Origin: Bacteroides congonensis | GTDB taxonomy: Bacteria; Bacteroidota; Bacteroidia; Bacteroidales; Bacteroidaceae | Assembly (NCBI RefSeq): GCF_900130125.1 | Contig: NZ_FQXY01000010.1 | Location: forward strand, 248,001-312,000 | Reading direction: 5' to 3' | Length of the DNA stretch: 64,000 bases | The notes under the pieces: model-generated | Told to the model about the DNA's origin: nothing | The model's database searches: none | The model's input: only the letters and a program-made list of their open reading frames with translations | Made by a program: the position numbers and the translations under genes | Shown here: positions 17,137 to 26,712 of the stretch, in pieces | How the letters are laid out: each line of letters begins with the position of its first letter | Numbering within the stretch: position 1 is the stretch's first letter

Positions 17137-17922
17137 ATGGAGATTATTGAAACAACAGAAATAAAAGAATTAAAAAAAGACAATTTACGCATCCGCATAT
17201 GCGACAGCCGTTACACTCTGGGCATGGATGCCGCCCAAACTGCAACGCAAGTCATTAACCAATTATTAACCCATAAGAAAGAAATTAATATCCTATTTGC
17301 AGCAGCTCCCTCACAAAACGAGTTTCTTGCTGTCCTGCAAAAGCAAGACCTTCCATGGCATCGTATCCATGCTTTACACATGGATGAATATGTCGGGCTA
17401 AAACCTGACGCCCCACAACGTTTCGGAAATTTTCTCAAAGAGCATATCTTCGATTCCGTTCCTTTTCAATCGGTAAACTACTTGTTCAGGGAAGGAGCAA
17501 CCCCCGAAGAAATCTGTAATACTTATGAGCGAATCCTTCAGGAACACCCTCTCGACATTATCTTTATGGGAATCGGGGAAAATGGGCATATCGCCTTCAA
17601 TGATCCGCATGTAGCCCGTTTCGATGATCCGCAGTCAGTTAAAATCGTATCATTGGATGAAGTTTGCCGTATGCAACAAGTACATGACGGTTGTTTCTCC
17701 CATATTGATGAAGTTCCCCGACAGGCTGTCACCGTCACTATTCCCGTCATGCTAAAAGCTAGCTATATTTTCTGCATGGTTCCGGGAAAACCGAAAGCAA
17801 AGGCTGTGAAGAATACATTGTATGGCCCTATCAGTACAGAGTGTCCGGCATCCATACTCCGTACGCATCCGCATGCCACACTTTATTGCGATTTGGACAG
17901 CGCATCACTTTTACCCATTTAA
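17137..17922 (+). CDS. nagB: Glucosamine-6-phosphate deaminase-like protein (PUL 1 copy)
   Basis: Predicted to convert glucosamine-6-phosphate to fructose-6-phosphate and ammonia. The ATG at 17137 gives 261 residues, 7 bp after nagA; an open frame from 17056 and an ATG at 17113 lie inside nagA and look unused. The family motifs FAAAPSQNEF, LHMDEYVGL and MGIGENGHIAFNDP are present. Compared with E. coli NagB (NDGHIAFNEP), the aspartate before Gly-His is Asn and the glutamate is Asp. The C-terminal CPASILRTHPHATLY also differs from E. coli. This is a divergent branch, shared with the second copy at 31150, so a related amino-sugar phosphate cannot be excluded. Confidence 0.88.
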   Translation: MEIIETTEIKELKKDNLRIRICDSRYTLGMDAAQTATQVINQLLTHKKEINILFAAAPSQNEFLAVLQKQDLPWHRIHALHMDEYVGLKPDAPQRFGNFLKEHIFDSVPFQSVNYLFREGATPEEICNTYERILQEHPLDIIFMGIGENGHIAFNDPHVARFDDPQSVKIVSLDEVCRMQQVHDGCFSHIDEVPRQAVTVTIPVMLKASYIFCMVPGKPKAKAVKNTLYGPISTECPASILRTHPHATLYCDLDSASLLPI

Positions 17923-17932
17923 AATAGTAACC

Positions 17933-19486
17933 ATGAATAACAATCTACATTGTTTTATATACAAAAGCCTGTTTCTGCTAGGTATTTTCTTGTGTTCGTG
18001 CGCTCCTGCAAAAAGTGCGCAGCACTCTTCTGACTTTAAAGTCAGAGCTTTCTATCTGGATTGCCGTACGCAAGTAATGACGGTTCAGGCTATTAAAGAT
18101 TTCGCTTCCGATTTATCCACGAAAGGAATTAATACCCTACTGATAGAATATGAGGCAACTTTTCCTTTTCAGAAACATGCTACTTTATGCAATCATTTGG
18201 CTTTCAGCCGCGATGAAGTCAAAGATATTATCAAGCATTGCGCTTCGTTGGGAATAGATGTAATACCCTTGCAGAATTGTTTCGGGCATAGTGAATACAT
18301 CTTGCGACATGACCGGTATGCCCATTTACGGGAAGACAGAAAAGAAGTATCACAGGTATGTCCGCTGAAAAAAGAAGAGGCGAAAAAAGTATTCCGGGAA
18401 ATATTCCGGGAAGTGGCGGAGTTGCACCCTTCTCCTTACTTTCATATAGGAGCTGATGAAACTTACCTGCTAGGAAGTTGCGCGCAATGTTCCAAAACCG
18501 ATAAATCACGTCTCTTTGTTGATTATATAAAGGCGATGTATGAGGTGGTCAAAGAGATGGGGAAACAACCTATCATTTGGGCGGATATTATTCTGATGCA
18601 TCCTGAAGCCGTACAGGAATTGCCCAAAGACCTTATCTTCGTAGACTGGAACTATGGTTGGGAACCGGATCGTTTCGGTAAGCTCGAAAATCTATTGAAA
18701 CTGGGTGTAAAGATGTGGGGAGCAACGGCTTTACGTTCCGCACCGGACAATGTGTATTTAACTCAATGGATGAAACACTTTGATAACCTGACTACGTTTC
18801 TACCTTTTGCCCGCTCGCATGGGTATGAAGGTATCATAGAAACATCCTGGTCTACTAGCGGTACGTATGGCTTTCATTACGATAATGGTTGGGAAGTTAT
18901 CAGTATGCAGCCTGTCCGCCAGGTTTACCCGATGTCCGGATTCCAGATATTAATAGACGCTTATTGCCAAGCAGCTAACTCCCAAGAAGCATTAAACTCC
19001 CGGGACTTTATCTTAGCATACGCGCAACAACGGTATGGGCTTTCCAACGAAGAATCACAAATCTTCTTTGACTATTTCTCCCTTCCCCAAGAGTTGGTTC
19101 GCAATGGAAAGGATACCAAAGGTACGGCTATCGGGCAGGTTATCTCAAGTAACAAAGAATTCAGAAACAAATTCAACAAGCTCTCGCCACGGCAACATTC
19201 CAATGAATTTGAGCATTATCGGTTAATGTTGGATCTGCGTATTAATTATCTTAGCTATAAAGAGATTGAGTTCATTTATAATTCAGACAGTTATGATATT
19301 GCTCAAGCGGCAGGGCTTGCTCAAAGACTGAATAAAATAATATCCGAAGCTGACAAACTGGATAAACGTTTTGTACATATCAACAAAGGGTATTTAAAAC
19401 CCGGACAGTCAGAAGAGATTAATTCCCTGAGAACGGAAAAGATGAAAGAATTATATCATGCTTTACATAGGCAGACTAAAATCTAA
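17933..19486 (+). CDS. GH20-type exo-hexosaminidase lipoprotein
   Basis: Predicted lipoprotein of 517 residues. The ATG at 17933 gives a signal ending LCSCAP; the longer open frame from 17822 overlaps nagB. The barrel begins VRAFYLDCRTQVMTVQAI and contains the GH20 catalytic pair in HIGADETYLLG (D175, E176), where the usual second glycine is alanine. There is no N-terminal GH20b domain, so it resembles hexosaminidase D-like GH20 proteins rather than the chitobiase type. A later helical domain (about residues 340-517) is unassigned. It probably releases terminal beta-GlcNAc, GalNAc or similar sugars. Six bp separate it from the next GH20 gene, in the same operon. Confidence 0.82.
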   Translation: MNNNLHCFIYKSLFLLGIFLCSCAPAKSAQHSSDFKVRAFYLDCRTQVMTVQAIKDFASDLSTKGINTLLIEYEATFPFQKHATLCNHLAFSRDEVKDIIKHCASLGIDVIPLQNCFGHSEYILRHDRYAHLREDRKEVSQVCPLKKEEAKKVFREIFREVAELHPSPYFHIGADETYLLGSCAQCSKTDKSRLFVDYIKAMYEVVKEMGKQPIIWADIILMHPEAVQELPKDLIFVDWNYGWEPDRFGKLENLLKLGVKMWGATALRSAPDNVYLTQWMKHFDNLTTFLPFARSHGYEGIIETSWSTSGTYGFHYDNGWEVISMQPVRQVYPMSGFQILIDAYCQAANSQEALNSRDFILAYAQQRYGLSNEESQIFFDYFSLPQELVRNGKDTKGTAIGQVISSNKEFRNKFNKLSPRQHSNEFEHYRLMLDLRINYLSYKEIEFIYNSDSYDIAQAAGLAQRLNKIISEADKLDKRFVHINKGYLKPGQSEEINSLRTEKMKELYHALHRQTKI

Positions 19487-19491
19487 ACGGT

Positions 19492-21123
19492 ATGAAAAAA
19501 CTATTTTTACTTATACTGGCAGGTATATTTTCAATATACAACTCTAATGGACAGACTGTGTCTTATTCTGTTATACCTGCCCCGCAAATGGTTAATTCTG
19601 CCGGGCAAGATTCTTTTCACCTGAAAGAGAATACAACTATTGTTTACCCAAAAGGTGATGAACTATTGAAACGTAATGCTGAATTCTTGTCCGAATATAT
19701 CGGGCAAGCGACAGGCAAAGCACTCGCCATCCGTACCTATACGAAAGAAAGAAAAGCCAATAATACAATAATATTGGCATTAGACCCTACAATAAAAAAT
19801 AAGGAAGGATATATCCTGACTACTACCTCAAAAGGTATCCGTATCAGCGGACAAACTGCCAACGGAGTATTCTATGGTATCCAAACCTTACGGAAAGCCA
19901 TTCCTGCTACTGTACAAAAGGCTGAAATATCATTGCCTGCCGAAGAAATTAAAGATGAACCACGTTTCAGTTACCGGGGGATGCATCTGGATGTATGCCG
20001 CCATTTTTATCCTGTGGAATTCGTAAAAAGATACATTGATTTGTTAGCCCTACATAATATGAATACTTTCCATTGGCATTTGACGGAAGATCAGGGATGG
20101 AGAATCGAAATCAAAAAGTATCCGGAGTTAACCGAAATCGGTTCTATACGCAGCAAAACCGTGATAGGGAAAGCTGGGAGCGGAAAGTACGATAATACGC
20201 CTTACGGCGGTTTCTATACACAAGAGCAAGCCAAAGAAATTGTAAAATACGCCCAAGAACGTTTTATCACTGTTATTCCTGAAATTGATTTGCCGGGGCA
20301 TATGCTGGCTGCACTGGCTGCGTATCCTGAATTAGGATGTACAGGCGGGCCGTATGAAGTATGCCCCGACTGGGGAATTTTTGATGATGTGCTATGCATT
20401 GGTAATGATAAAACTTTGCCATTCTTAGAGGATGTATTAGCGGAAATCATAGAAATCTTCCCGTCGAAATATATTCATATCGGTGGTGATGAGGCACCGC
20501 GTACCCGATGGAAAGAATGTACCAAATGTCAGGCACGTATCAAAAACGAAGGTTTGAAAGCAGATAAAGACCATACTGCCGAAGATCGTTTGCAGACATT
20601 CTGCATGACACATATCGAAAAGTTTCTAAATGGTAAAGGACGACAAATCATCGGATGGGAAGAGATTCTAAAAGGTGATGTTGCCCCTAATGCCACCGTC
20701 ATGTCTTGGCGAGGTATTCAGAGTGGTATCAAGGCTGCCCAAATGGGACACGATGTGATCATGGTTCCTAAAGTTCACTGTTACTTCGATTATTATCAAG
20801 CTAAAGATACAAAGCAAGAACCTCTTGCTATCGGTGGATTTGTGCCGATAGAAAATGTATATAACTTGAATCCTGTGCCCGCCGAACTAACACCCGAACA
20901 GCAAAAACATATTCTCGGAGCACAGGCTAACTTATGGTCGGAATATATACCGACTACCCAACAGGTAGAGTATATGGTATTACCACGCATGGCGGCTCTT
21001 AGCGAAGCATTATGGACACAGCCACAATCAAAAGATTATGAAAGTTTCCTGCAACGGCTTCCATGGTTAGTAAAGTTATATCAAAGAGATGGGTTCAATT
21101 ATGCCAAACATGTGCTTCCGTAA
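19492..21123 (+). CDS. Beta-N-acetylhexosaminidase, GH20
   Basis: Exo-enzyme releasing terminal beta-linked GlcNAc or GalNAc. The 543 residues start with a signal peptide (MKKLFLLILAGIFSIYNSNGQ), then a GH20b domain (to about 150) and the GH20 barrel (RFSYRGMHLDVCRHFYPVE, HWHLTEDQGWRIEIKKYPEL, HIGGDEAPRTRW with D333/E334, then MSWRGIQSGIKAA). There is no C-terminal accessory domain, unlike the GH20 at 31915. Last gene of PUL 1, ending just before the hairpin at 21184. Periplasmic location is likely. Confidence 0.95.
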   Translation: MKKLFLLILAGIFSIYNSNGQTVSYSVIPAPQMVNSAGQDSFHLKENTTIVYPKGDELLKRNAEFLSEYIGQATGKALAIRTYTKERKANNTIILALDPTIKNKEGYILTTTSKGIRISGQTANGVFYGIQTLRKAIPATVQKAEISLPAEEIKDEPRFSYRGMHLDVCRHFYPVEFVKRYIDLLALHNMNTFHWHLTEDQGWRIEIKKYPELTEIGSIRSKTVIGKAGSGKYDNTPYGGFYTQEQAKEIVKYAQERFITVIPEIDLPGHMLAALAAYPELGCTGGPYEVCPDWGIFDDVLCIGNDKTLPFLEDVLAEIIEIFPSKYIHIGGDEAPRTRWKECTKCQARIKNEGLKADKDHTAEDRLQTFCMTHIEKFLNGKGRQIIGWEEILKGDVAPNATVMSWRGIQSGIKAAQMGHDVIMVPKVHCYFDYYQAKDTKQEPLAIGGFVPIENVYNLNPVPAELTPEQQKHILGAQANLWSEYIPTTQQVEYMVLPRMAALSEALWTQPQSKDYESFLQRLPWLVKLYQRDGFNYAKHVLP

Positions 21124-21183
21124 TCTTTCCGACAGAAACCACTAATTCATGTAAAATAAGCACGTAAAGACCTATAATTTTTT

Positions 21184-21246
21184 AGAAGAATGTCTTCCAA
21201 TACAGAAGTTACCGAAAAAGACTTCAGTATTGGGAGACATTCTTCT
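21184..21246 (+). terminator. Long hairpin ending PUL 1
   Basis: A 20-nt arm at 21184-21203 (AGAAGAATGTCTTCCAATAC) pairs with 21227-21246 with one G-T pair, around a 23-nt loop that can itself form a short GAAG/CTTC stem. It begins 61 bp after the last GH20 gene and is followed by a short T-rich stretch. It probably ends PUL 1 transcription and separates it from PUL 2. Confidence 0.75.
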
Positions 21247-21363
21247 TTTGTTATCCATTCAAAAAAGGGATAAAATCATATTTGAACAAAATTGCAAGCC
21301 TTTTGAATCATATTTAAAAGCGATATTCAACTTTTTGACTTCATTTGCAAAAACAAAAATGAT

Positions 21364-21459
21364 ATGAAAACACCCAATTCTAAATTTGATTATATCGGTA
21401 TCTTATATTTTATACTGATTTCCATTATGATTATCATACTACTAATTTATATAATATAA
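21364..21459 (+). CDS. 31-residue single-span membrane peptide (hypothetical)
   Basis: ATG at 21364, TAA at 21457-21459. The peptide starts MKTPNSKFDYIGILYFILIS and continues as a purely aliphatic helix ending IYII: a short polar N-terminus and one membrane span. It lies in the 369 bp gap between PULs 1 and 2, 33 bp before the susC start codon and on the same strand, so it would sit in the PUL 2 leader. I do not recognise it. A chance AT-rich frame is the main alternative, but the abrupt polar-then-hydrophobic layout is protein-like. Confidence 0.4.
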   Translation: MKTPNSKFDYIGILYFILISIMIIILLIYII

Positions 21460-21492
21460 GACACAGAAATTAATTTTAAATACAATACCTAT

Positions 21493-24400
21493 ATGAAAAA
21501 AGAACATTCACTTTTATTCTTGCTATTCATTAAGAGAATAGTCGGATTAAAATCCCACCGATTGGAAAATCTACTTAGATTTTCATTCATTCTCTTATGC
21601 GCCATGAATACATCGCTCTCTTTTTCTCAAGATAAAGAGCTAAAAGTAATTGGAGTAGTAACCGACACCCAAAACAATCCCCTACCTGGAGTCAGTGTCC
21701 TCATAAAAGGTAGCTCAACAGGTGTTGTCAGCAACCTGGATGGTAAATACGCAATTGCTGTTCCAAATCAGAACTGTACTCTCATATACTCGTACACAGG
21801 TTTTGCAAAACAGGAAATTGCGGTGAAAGGCAAAAGGGTTCTGAATGTAGTCCTGAAAGAATCTGTGAAAGAATTAAATGAAATTGTAGTTGTCGGATAT
21901 GGAGCCATGAAAAAGAGGGATATCACCGGTTCCATCGCTTCCATCACTTCGAAATCTATCGAGGAAAGAAATGCCATTTCAATCACTGATGTACTACAGG
22001 GACAAATGGCAGGTATTGAAATCACTTCCGGTTCCGGAGCACCGGGCGAGGGCTCTGATATTCGGATTCGTGGAACTTCCACTTTCGAAGGTGGAGTAAA
22101 ACCTTTGTTTGTTGTTGATGGAGTTCCTTTTGAGAGCATTGACGATATTAACCCTGCGGATATCGAGTCTATCGAGGTTCTTAAAGATGCTGCTTCAGCA
22201 GCCATTTATGGTTCACGCTCCGCCAATGGCGTTATTTTAATATCAACCAAACAAGGTGAAAAAAGTCGTCCCAGATTGGACATACGTTATCTGAAAAGTT
22301 TTAGTACCCTGACTCGTAAGATGCCAAAAGCTAATGGAGCAGAACGCAGATACTATGACAAAGTTCGTCAGAAACTTACTAATGGAGTAAATGGATATAA
22401 TATCAAAGACTCATTGGCTTTCTTCAATAACCAAGATATTGACTTACAGGATTTAATTTTCCGTACTGCATCCAGGGATCAACTCGATTTAAGCGCAAGC
22501 GGAGCCTCTGATAAATTCAAATATTATGTAAGTGCCGGTTTACTTTCTGACAAAGGTATCATCCAGAATAGTAGTTATACACGTATTACTACTCGCATTA
22601 ATGGTGAATATAAACCCAACAAGTACATTACTTTGGGCAGCAAGCTACACCTTAGCATAGTCAACAAAAAAGGTATTTCCGAAGATGGCGTGCTGAATCA
22701 GTTACTTGAGCGCCCTTCCTATTGGGCTATATTCAACCCGGATGGCAGTTATGTACCCAATATCAGCAGCAGGCGCAATCCTTATGCAGTAATGATGGAT
22801 GATGTTCAAAAGAATCAGAACTATAAGGCATCCATATTTGAATATCTGGAAGTTAACTTTAATAGTAAATTCAAGTTCAATACGAATGTACAGGGAAACT
22901 TTATTCTTGACCGGAATCAGTCATATCGCCCCTCTCCGCAATTGGCGGTAACCGAACGTACTACCGGCAGAGATCTATCCGAACTAAATTACGACTGGGC
23001 AAACGAAAACTATTTCAGCTATGTCGACAATTTCAAGTTCCATAATATCAATGTAATGGTAGGTAACAGTATACAGGGATGGGCCAGAGAAAACATGAAT
23101 ATAGTGGGATTGGACTATACCACTGATATGATTTACACATTGAATGCCGCTTCGTTATTTGATACACAAAAGACATATACACGTATGTACCGCCACTCTA
23201 TGACATCATTCTTCGGACGCGCCGCATACAATTATAAAAGCCGTTACCTGCTTAATGCCAATATCCGTGCCGACGGTTCTTCACGTTTCGGTTCATCCAA
23301 ACGCTGGGGTGTATTTCCTTCCGCTTCTATCGGATGGCGTTTCTCCGACGAACGTTTCATGAGATGGAGCAAGCGATTCTTAAGTGACGGAAAACTGAGA
23401 GCCAGTTGGGGTATCACTGGAAATCAGGAAATCGGCGATTACGATTCATGGCAGCTATATAGCCCGAACTACATTTATGAAGGTGTCTCCGGAATTGCAG
23501 CAAGCAACTTGGCATATAATGGTTTAAGTTGGGAAGAAACTACTCAATACAACATAGGTTTAGATCTACAGTTATTCAACAGTAAAGTTCGAATTGTAGC
23601 AGATTACTATAAAAAGAACACAGACAAATTACTGTGTCAGGTAGAAGTTCCCAAAGAAACCGGATTCACTACCATCCGTAAGAATGTAGGTTCAATGTCG
23701 AATGAAGGTTTTGAATTTTCACTTGACTATGACGTACTTCGCCTGAAAGACTTCAGTTGGTCATTGAACTTCAATATTGCTCACAATACCAGCAGAATCA
23801 AACAGATTGCAGACGGAGTCCCTTTCTATAAGGGAATGGATGATGCCATTTATGTACAACCCAACTCCAAGCTGGGAGAGTTCTATGGATACAAATATTT
23901 AGGAATCTATCCTTATAATGAATCCAATGCTTATACCAAAGACTGGAACCAACTGACACCGGAATTTACCAACGGAACCTTTACCGGAAAATATCTCATC
24001 AACGGCACAGAGTATACAGGAGAAATTCTACAAAAGAAAAGTTCGGATGGTAACCCGTTAAAAGGTGGTGACGTGGATTATGTAGACATAAACGGAGACG
24101 GAATTATTGATGTATCCGACAAGACAATAATCGGTTGCGCACAACCCGACGTATATGGCGGATTCAGCACTAATTTCTCATACAAAGGTATCTCTTTATA
24201 CATATCATTTTACTACTCCTTAGGTGGTGATATTTACAACTATGCGGAAGCTAAACGTAACAAGTTCTCCTATGACGGTGCAACACCTTCGCCGGATGCC
24301 ATTGCCAATATGTGGACAGGACCGGGTGACATAGCCAAATATCCGGCTCCGATCAACAAAGAACACAACAGACTTCCGCCATCCAGTTTCTACATTGAAG

Positions 24401-24648
24401 ACGCCTCTTACATCAAGCTACGCAATGTAAAGCTAAGCTATTCACTACCTAAGAAATGGATAAATACGGTATGGATGAAAGCAGCTACCGTTTATGTATA
24501 TGGCAACAATCTCTTGACCTTTACCAATTATAAAGGTTATGACCCTGAATTCTCATTGGGAACAAGCGATCCTTTGACTTTAGGTATCGATCAGAATCGT
24601 TATCCGAGAAAGAGAGAATATGGACTAGGCGTAAATGTGACATTCTAA
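21493..24648 (+). CDS. SusC-like TonB-dependent transporter (PUL 2)
   Basis: Outer-membrane glycan importer of 1051 residues. An unusually long N-terminal lead (about 50 residues) ends in SLSFSQD, then the carboxypeptidase-like domain (VIGVVTDTQNNPLPGVSVL), TonB-box region NEIVVVGYGAMKKRDITGS, plug motifs LFVVDGVPFES and AAIYGSRSANGVILISTK, and a barrel ending YGLGVNVTF. It is paired with the susD gene 14 bp downstream. Its base composition is more AT-rich than PUL 1's susC, consistent with a separate origin. Confidence 0.95.
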   Translation: MKKEHSLLFLLFIKRIVGLKSHRLENLLRFSFILLCAMNTSLSFSQDKELKVIGVVTDTQNNPLPGVSVLIKGSSTGVVSNLDGKYAIAVPNQNCTLIYSYTGFAKQEIAVKGKRVLNVVLKESVKELNEIVVVGYGAMKKRDITGSIASITSKSIEERNAISITDVLQGQMAGIEITSGSGAPGEGSDIRIRGTSTFEGGVKPLFVVDGVPFESIDDINPADIESIEVLKDAASAAIYGSRSANGVILISTKQGEKSRPRLDIRYLKSFSTLTRKMPKANGAERRYYDKVRQKLTNGVNGYNIKDSLAFFNNQDIDLQDLIFRTASRDQLDLSASGASDKFKYYVSAGLLSDKGIIQNSSYTRITTRINGEYKPNKYITLGSKLHLSIVNKKGISEDGVLNQLLERPSYWAIFNPDGSYVPNISSRRNPYAVMMDDVQKNQNYKASIFEYLEVNFNSKFKFNTNVQGNFILDRNQSYRPSPQLAVTERTTGRDLSELNYDWANENYFSYVDNFKFHNINVMVGNSIQGWARENMNIVGLDYTTDMIYTLNAASLFDTQKTYTRMYRHSMTSFFGRAAYNYKSRYLLNANIRADGSSRFGSSKRWGVFPSASIGWRFSDERFMRWSKRFLSDGKLRASWGITGNQEIGDYDSWQLYSPNYIYEGVSGIAASNLAYNGLSWEETTQYNIGLDLQLFNSKVRIVADYYKKNTDKLLCQVEVPKETGFTTIRKNVGSMSNEGFEFSLDYDVLRLKDFSWSLNFNIAHNTSRIKQIADGVPFYKGMDDAIYVQPNSKLGEFYGYKYLGIYPYNESNAYTKDWNQLTPEFTNGTFTGKYLINGTEYTGEILQKKSSDGNPLKGGDVDYVDINGDGIIDVSDKTIIGCAQPDVYGGFSTNFSYKGISLYISFYYSLGGDIYNYAEAKRNKFSYDGATPSPDAIANMWTGPGDIAKYPAPINKEHNRLPPSSFYIEDASYIKLRNVKLSYSLPKKWINTVWMKAATVYVYGNNLLTFTNYKGYDPEFSLGTSDPLTLGIDQNRYPRKREYGLGVNVTF

Positions 24649-24661
24649 ACAACAAGTAATC

Positions 24662-26071
24662 ATGAAATCTAAATATTATACTATCATCCTGACATTATCG
24701 CTACTATGTGCTTCGTGCAGCGATTTTCTAACAGAAGAACCAATTAGTGACCTGACAGCCGGAAGCTTTTGGAAAACGGACAAAGACGCGGAAGTGGGAA
24801 TTGTCGCGATATACAGCGCTTTTTCAAAAGCAATCTCACCGGGAATGTGGGACTGGGGAGAACTCCGTGCCGACAACTATATTCCTCACGACAAAGATGC
24901 ATTCGATCAAAAGGAAATGATTTACAACAATATACAGGTTGACAATCAGGCTGCACTATGGACGGATTTGTACAGTGTCATCAGCAGAGCCAATGCGGCT
25001 ATCAAATACATTCCCCGCATTACCATGACACCTAACAAGAAGAATAATCTCCAAGCCGAAGCATATGCTTTACGCGCATGGGCTTATTTCTACTGTGTAC
25101 GTGTATGGGGCGACGTGCCTTTATACACAGAACCAATAGAAGAAATCTCGCAAGGTATCTACCGGGAACGTACAGATAAAAATACCATTTTTCAGGAAGT
25201 CATCTTACCGGACCTTGAAAAGGCTTATTATCTGATCGACAAGACTTCAACTGTCCGTACCCGAATTAATGTCGCCACTATATGCGCACTCACAATGGAC
25301 GTAAACGCATGGTTACATGATTATGAGAAAGTGGTAAGTACGATGAAAGAAAAGGTACAAATATTGAATAAGCGGAATTGGGGACTCTCCGCTTTGACTC
25401 CGGAAACGTTCGCAAAAGACTGGAGAGCAATCTTTATAGAAGACAATCAAGCCGAAACCCCGATAGAAGTGATATTCAAATTAGCCTATGACCAATTGGG
25501 AAACGGTGAGAACCAATCAATCAACTACTTTGCAAGCTCCCAACCCAGAGTATTTCTATCCGATAAAATAAAAGGTATGTATGGCATACTGGATAAACGA
25601 TTTGGCAGTACGCAATGGGAAGACATAGGTGAAGGCAAAACGCAATTGAAAAAGAAGTTTTGGCCGGATGGCACCATTTTCGTGGGTACAGGCCGTGTAT
25701 ATTCAGACAATGATTTAGTACTATACCGCTACGCTGATATTGTATTATTATATGCCGAAGCGTTAAATGCATTGGACAGAACTCCGGAAGCTATCACCGA
25801 GCTAAACAGAACAAGAACCCGTAGTGGAGAAAACCCATTTTATGCAAGCGACTTTGTAAGTAGTGACGAGATTCTCGACGCAATACTGGAAGAGCGGCAA
25901 AAAGAGTTTGTCGGTGAGGGTAAACGATGGTTCGACCTGGTTCGCTGCAACCGTTGGCAAGAAGTGATGGAACCAATTAATGGAATGAATGATGAAAGAA
26001 AAGTATTATTCCCCATTCATCGCGATCATATCAATCAGAATCTCAATTTAAAACAGAACCCCGGTTATTAA
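24662..26071 (+). CDS. SusD/RagB-family lipoprotein (PUL 2)
   Basis: Surface glycan-binding partner of the preceding SusC, 469 residues. The signal ends LLCASCSDFL, followed by EEPISDLTAGSFWKT as in most SusD proteins. The TPR-like helical part and the C-terminal signature FVGEGKRWFDLVRCNRW and LFPIHRDHINQNLNLKQNP are clear. Confidence 0.95.
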   Translation: MKSKYYTIILTLSLLCASCSDFLTEEPISDLTAGSFWKTDKDAEVGIVAIYSAFSKAISPGMWDWGELRADNYIPHDKDAFDQKEMIYNNIQVDNQAALWTDLYSVISRANAAIKYIPRITMTPNKKNNLQAEAYALRAWAYFYCVRVWGDVPLYTEPIEEISQGIYRERTDKNTIFQEVILPDLEKAYYLIDKTSTVRTRINVATICALTMDVNAWLHDYEKVVSTMKEKVQILNKRNWGLSALTPETFAKDWRAIFIEDNQAETPIEVIFKLAYDQLGNGENQSINYFASSQPRVFLSDKIKGMYGILDKRFGSTQWEDIGEGKTQLKKKFWPDGTIFVGTGRVYSDNDLVLYRYADIVLLYAEALNALDRTPEAITELNRTRTRSGENPFYASDFVSSDEILDAILEERQKEFVGEGKRWFDLVRCNRWQEVMEPINGMNDERKVLFPIHRDHINQNLNLKQNPGY

Positions 26072-26092
26072 CAAACTAAGATCAGCAAACTT

Positions 26093-26695
26093 ATGAAAAC
26101 TTTAAAACTTTATATCATATTATGTATTTCCAGTCTGTGTTTATTCAGTTGTCTGGACATACAAGACAGTTATGATTATGAACCAGCTAATATAGACAAC
26201 AATGTTTATATGAATACATGGGAATTTATCCAGTCACGCCCGGATGCGTTCTCATCTCTTCAGACCGCCATCGAATGTTCAGGGATAGATCTGTCGATAT
26301 ATACTCAGACTGAAAAAAAATACACCTACTTGTTACTTCATAATGATGCATTCAAAGGGGCAAATGGTATCTTGTCCAACTATGGAGTAGCATCTATTGA
26401 AGACATGGACAAAGAGACATTAACAAACATCTTATTGTATCATGTGATAGACGGATATTACCACGGACTCGGCACTCTCAATTTTGATCCGATCAATGTG
26501 ATTACTTTATGGAAATCACCGAATGCCTTTATGACATTAAAGCTGAATAATTCTGCTTCTATCGAGTCTTATTCACGTCTGGTCATCAACGACATGTTGG
26601 GCAACAGTACTCCGGTCACAGCAATGACCAGCAATATCCTGACAACCAATGGGGCTGTACATGTAGTAGGTCAAGAAATCGTTTACAAACCATAA
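26093..26695 (+). CDS. Fasciclin (FAS1) domain lipoprotein
   Basis: Predicted surface lipoprotein of 200 residues. Its signal ends LFSCLD. Residues about 45-198 form one FAS1 domain: LLLHNDAFKGANGIL, LTNILLYHVIDGYYHG and the closing TTNGAVHVVGQEIVYK. FAS1 domains mediate protein or carbohydrate adhesion. It occupies the position in which PULs often encode extra surface glycan-binding proteins, between susD and a larger lipoprotein. A binding role is inferred from domain and position. Confidence 0.82.
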   Translation: MKTLKLYIILCISSLCLFSCLDIQDSYDYEPANIDNNVYMNTWEFIQSRPDAFSSLQTAIECSGIDLSIYTQTEKKYTYLLLHNDAFKGANGILSNYGVASIEDMDKETLTNILLYHVIDGYYHGLGTLNFDPINVITLWKSPNAFMTLKLNNSASIESYSRLVINDMLGNSTPVTAMTSNILTTNGAVHVVGQEIVYKP

Positions 26696-26712
26696 TCTTA
26701 AATTATCATAGT

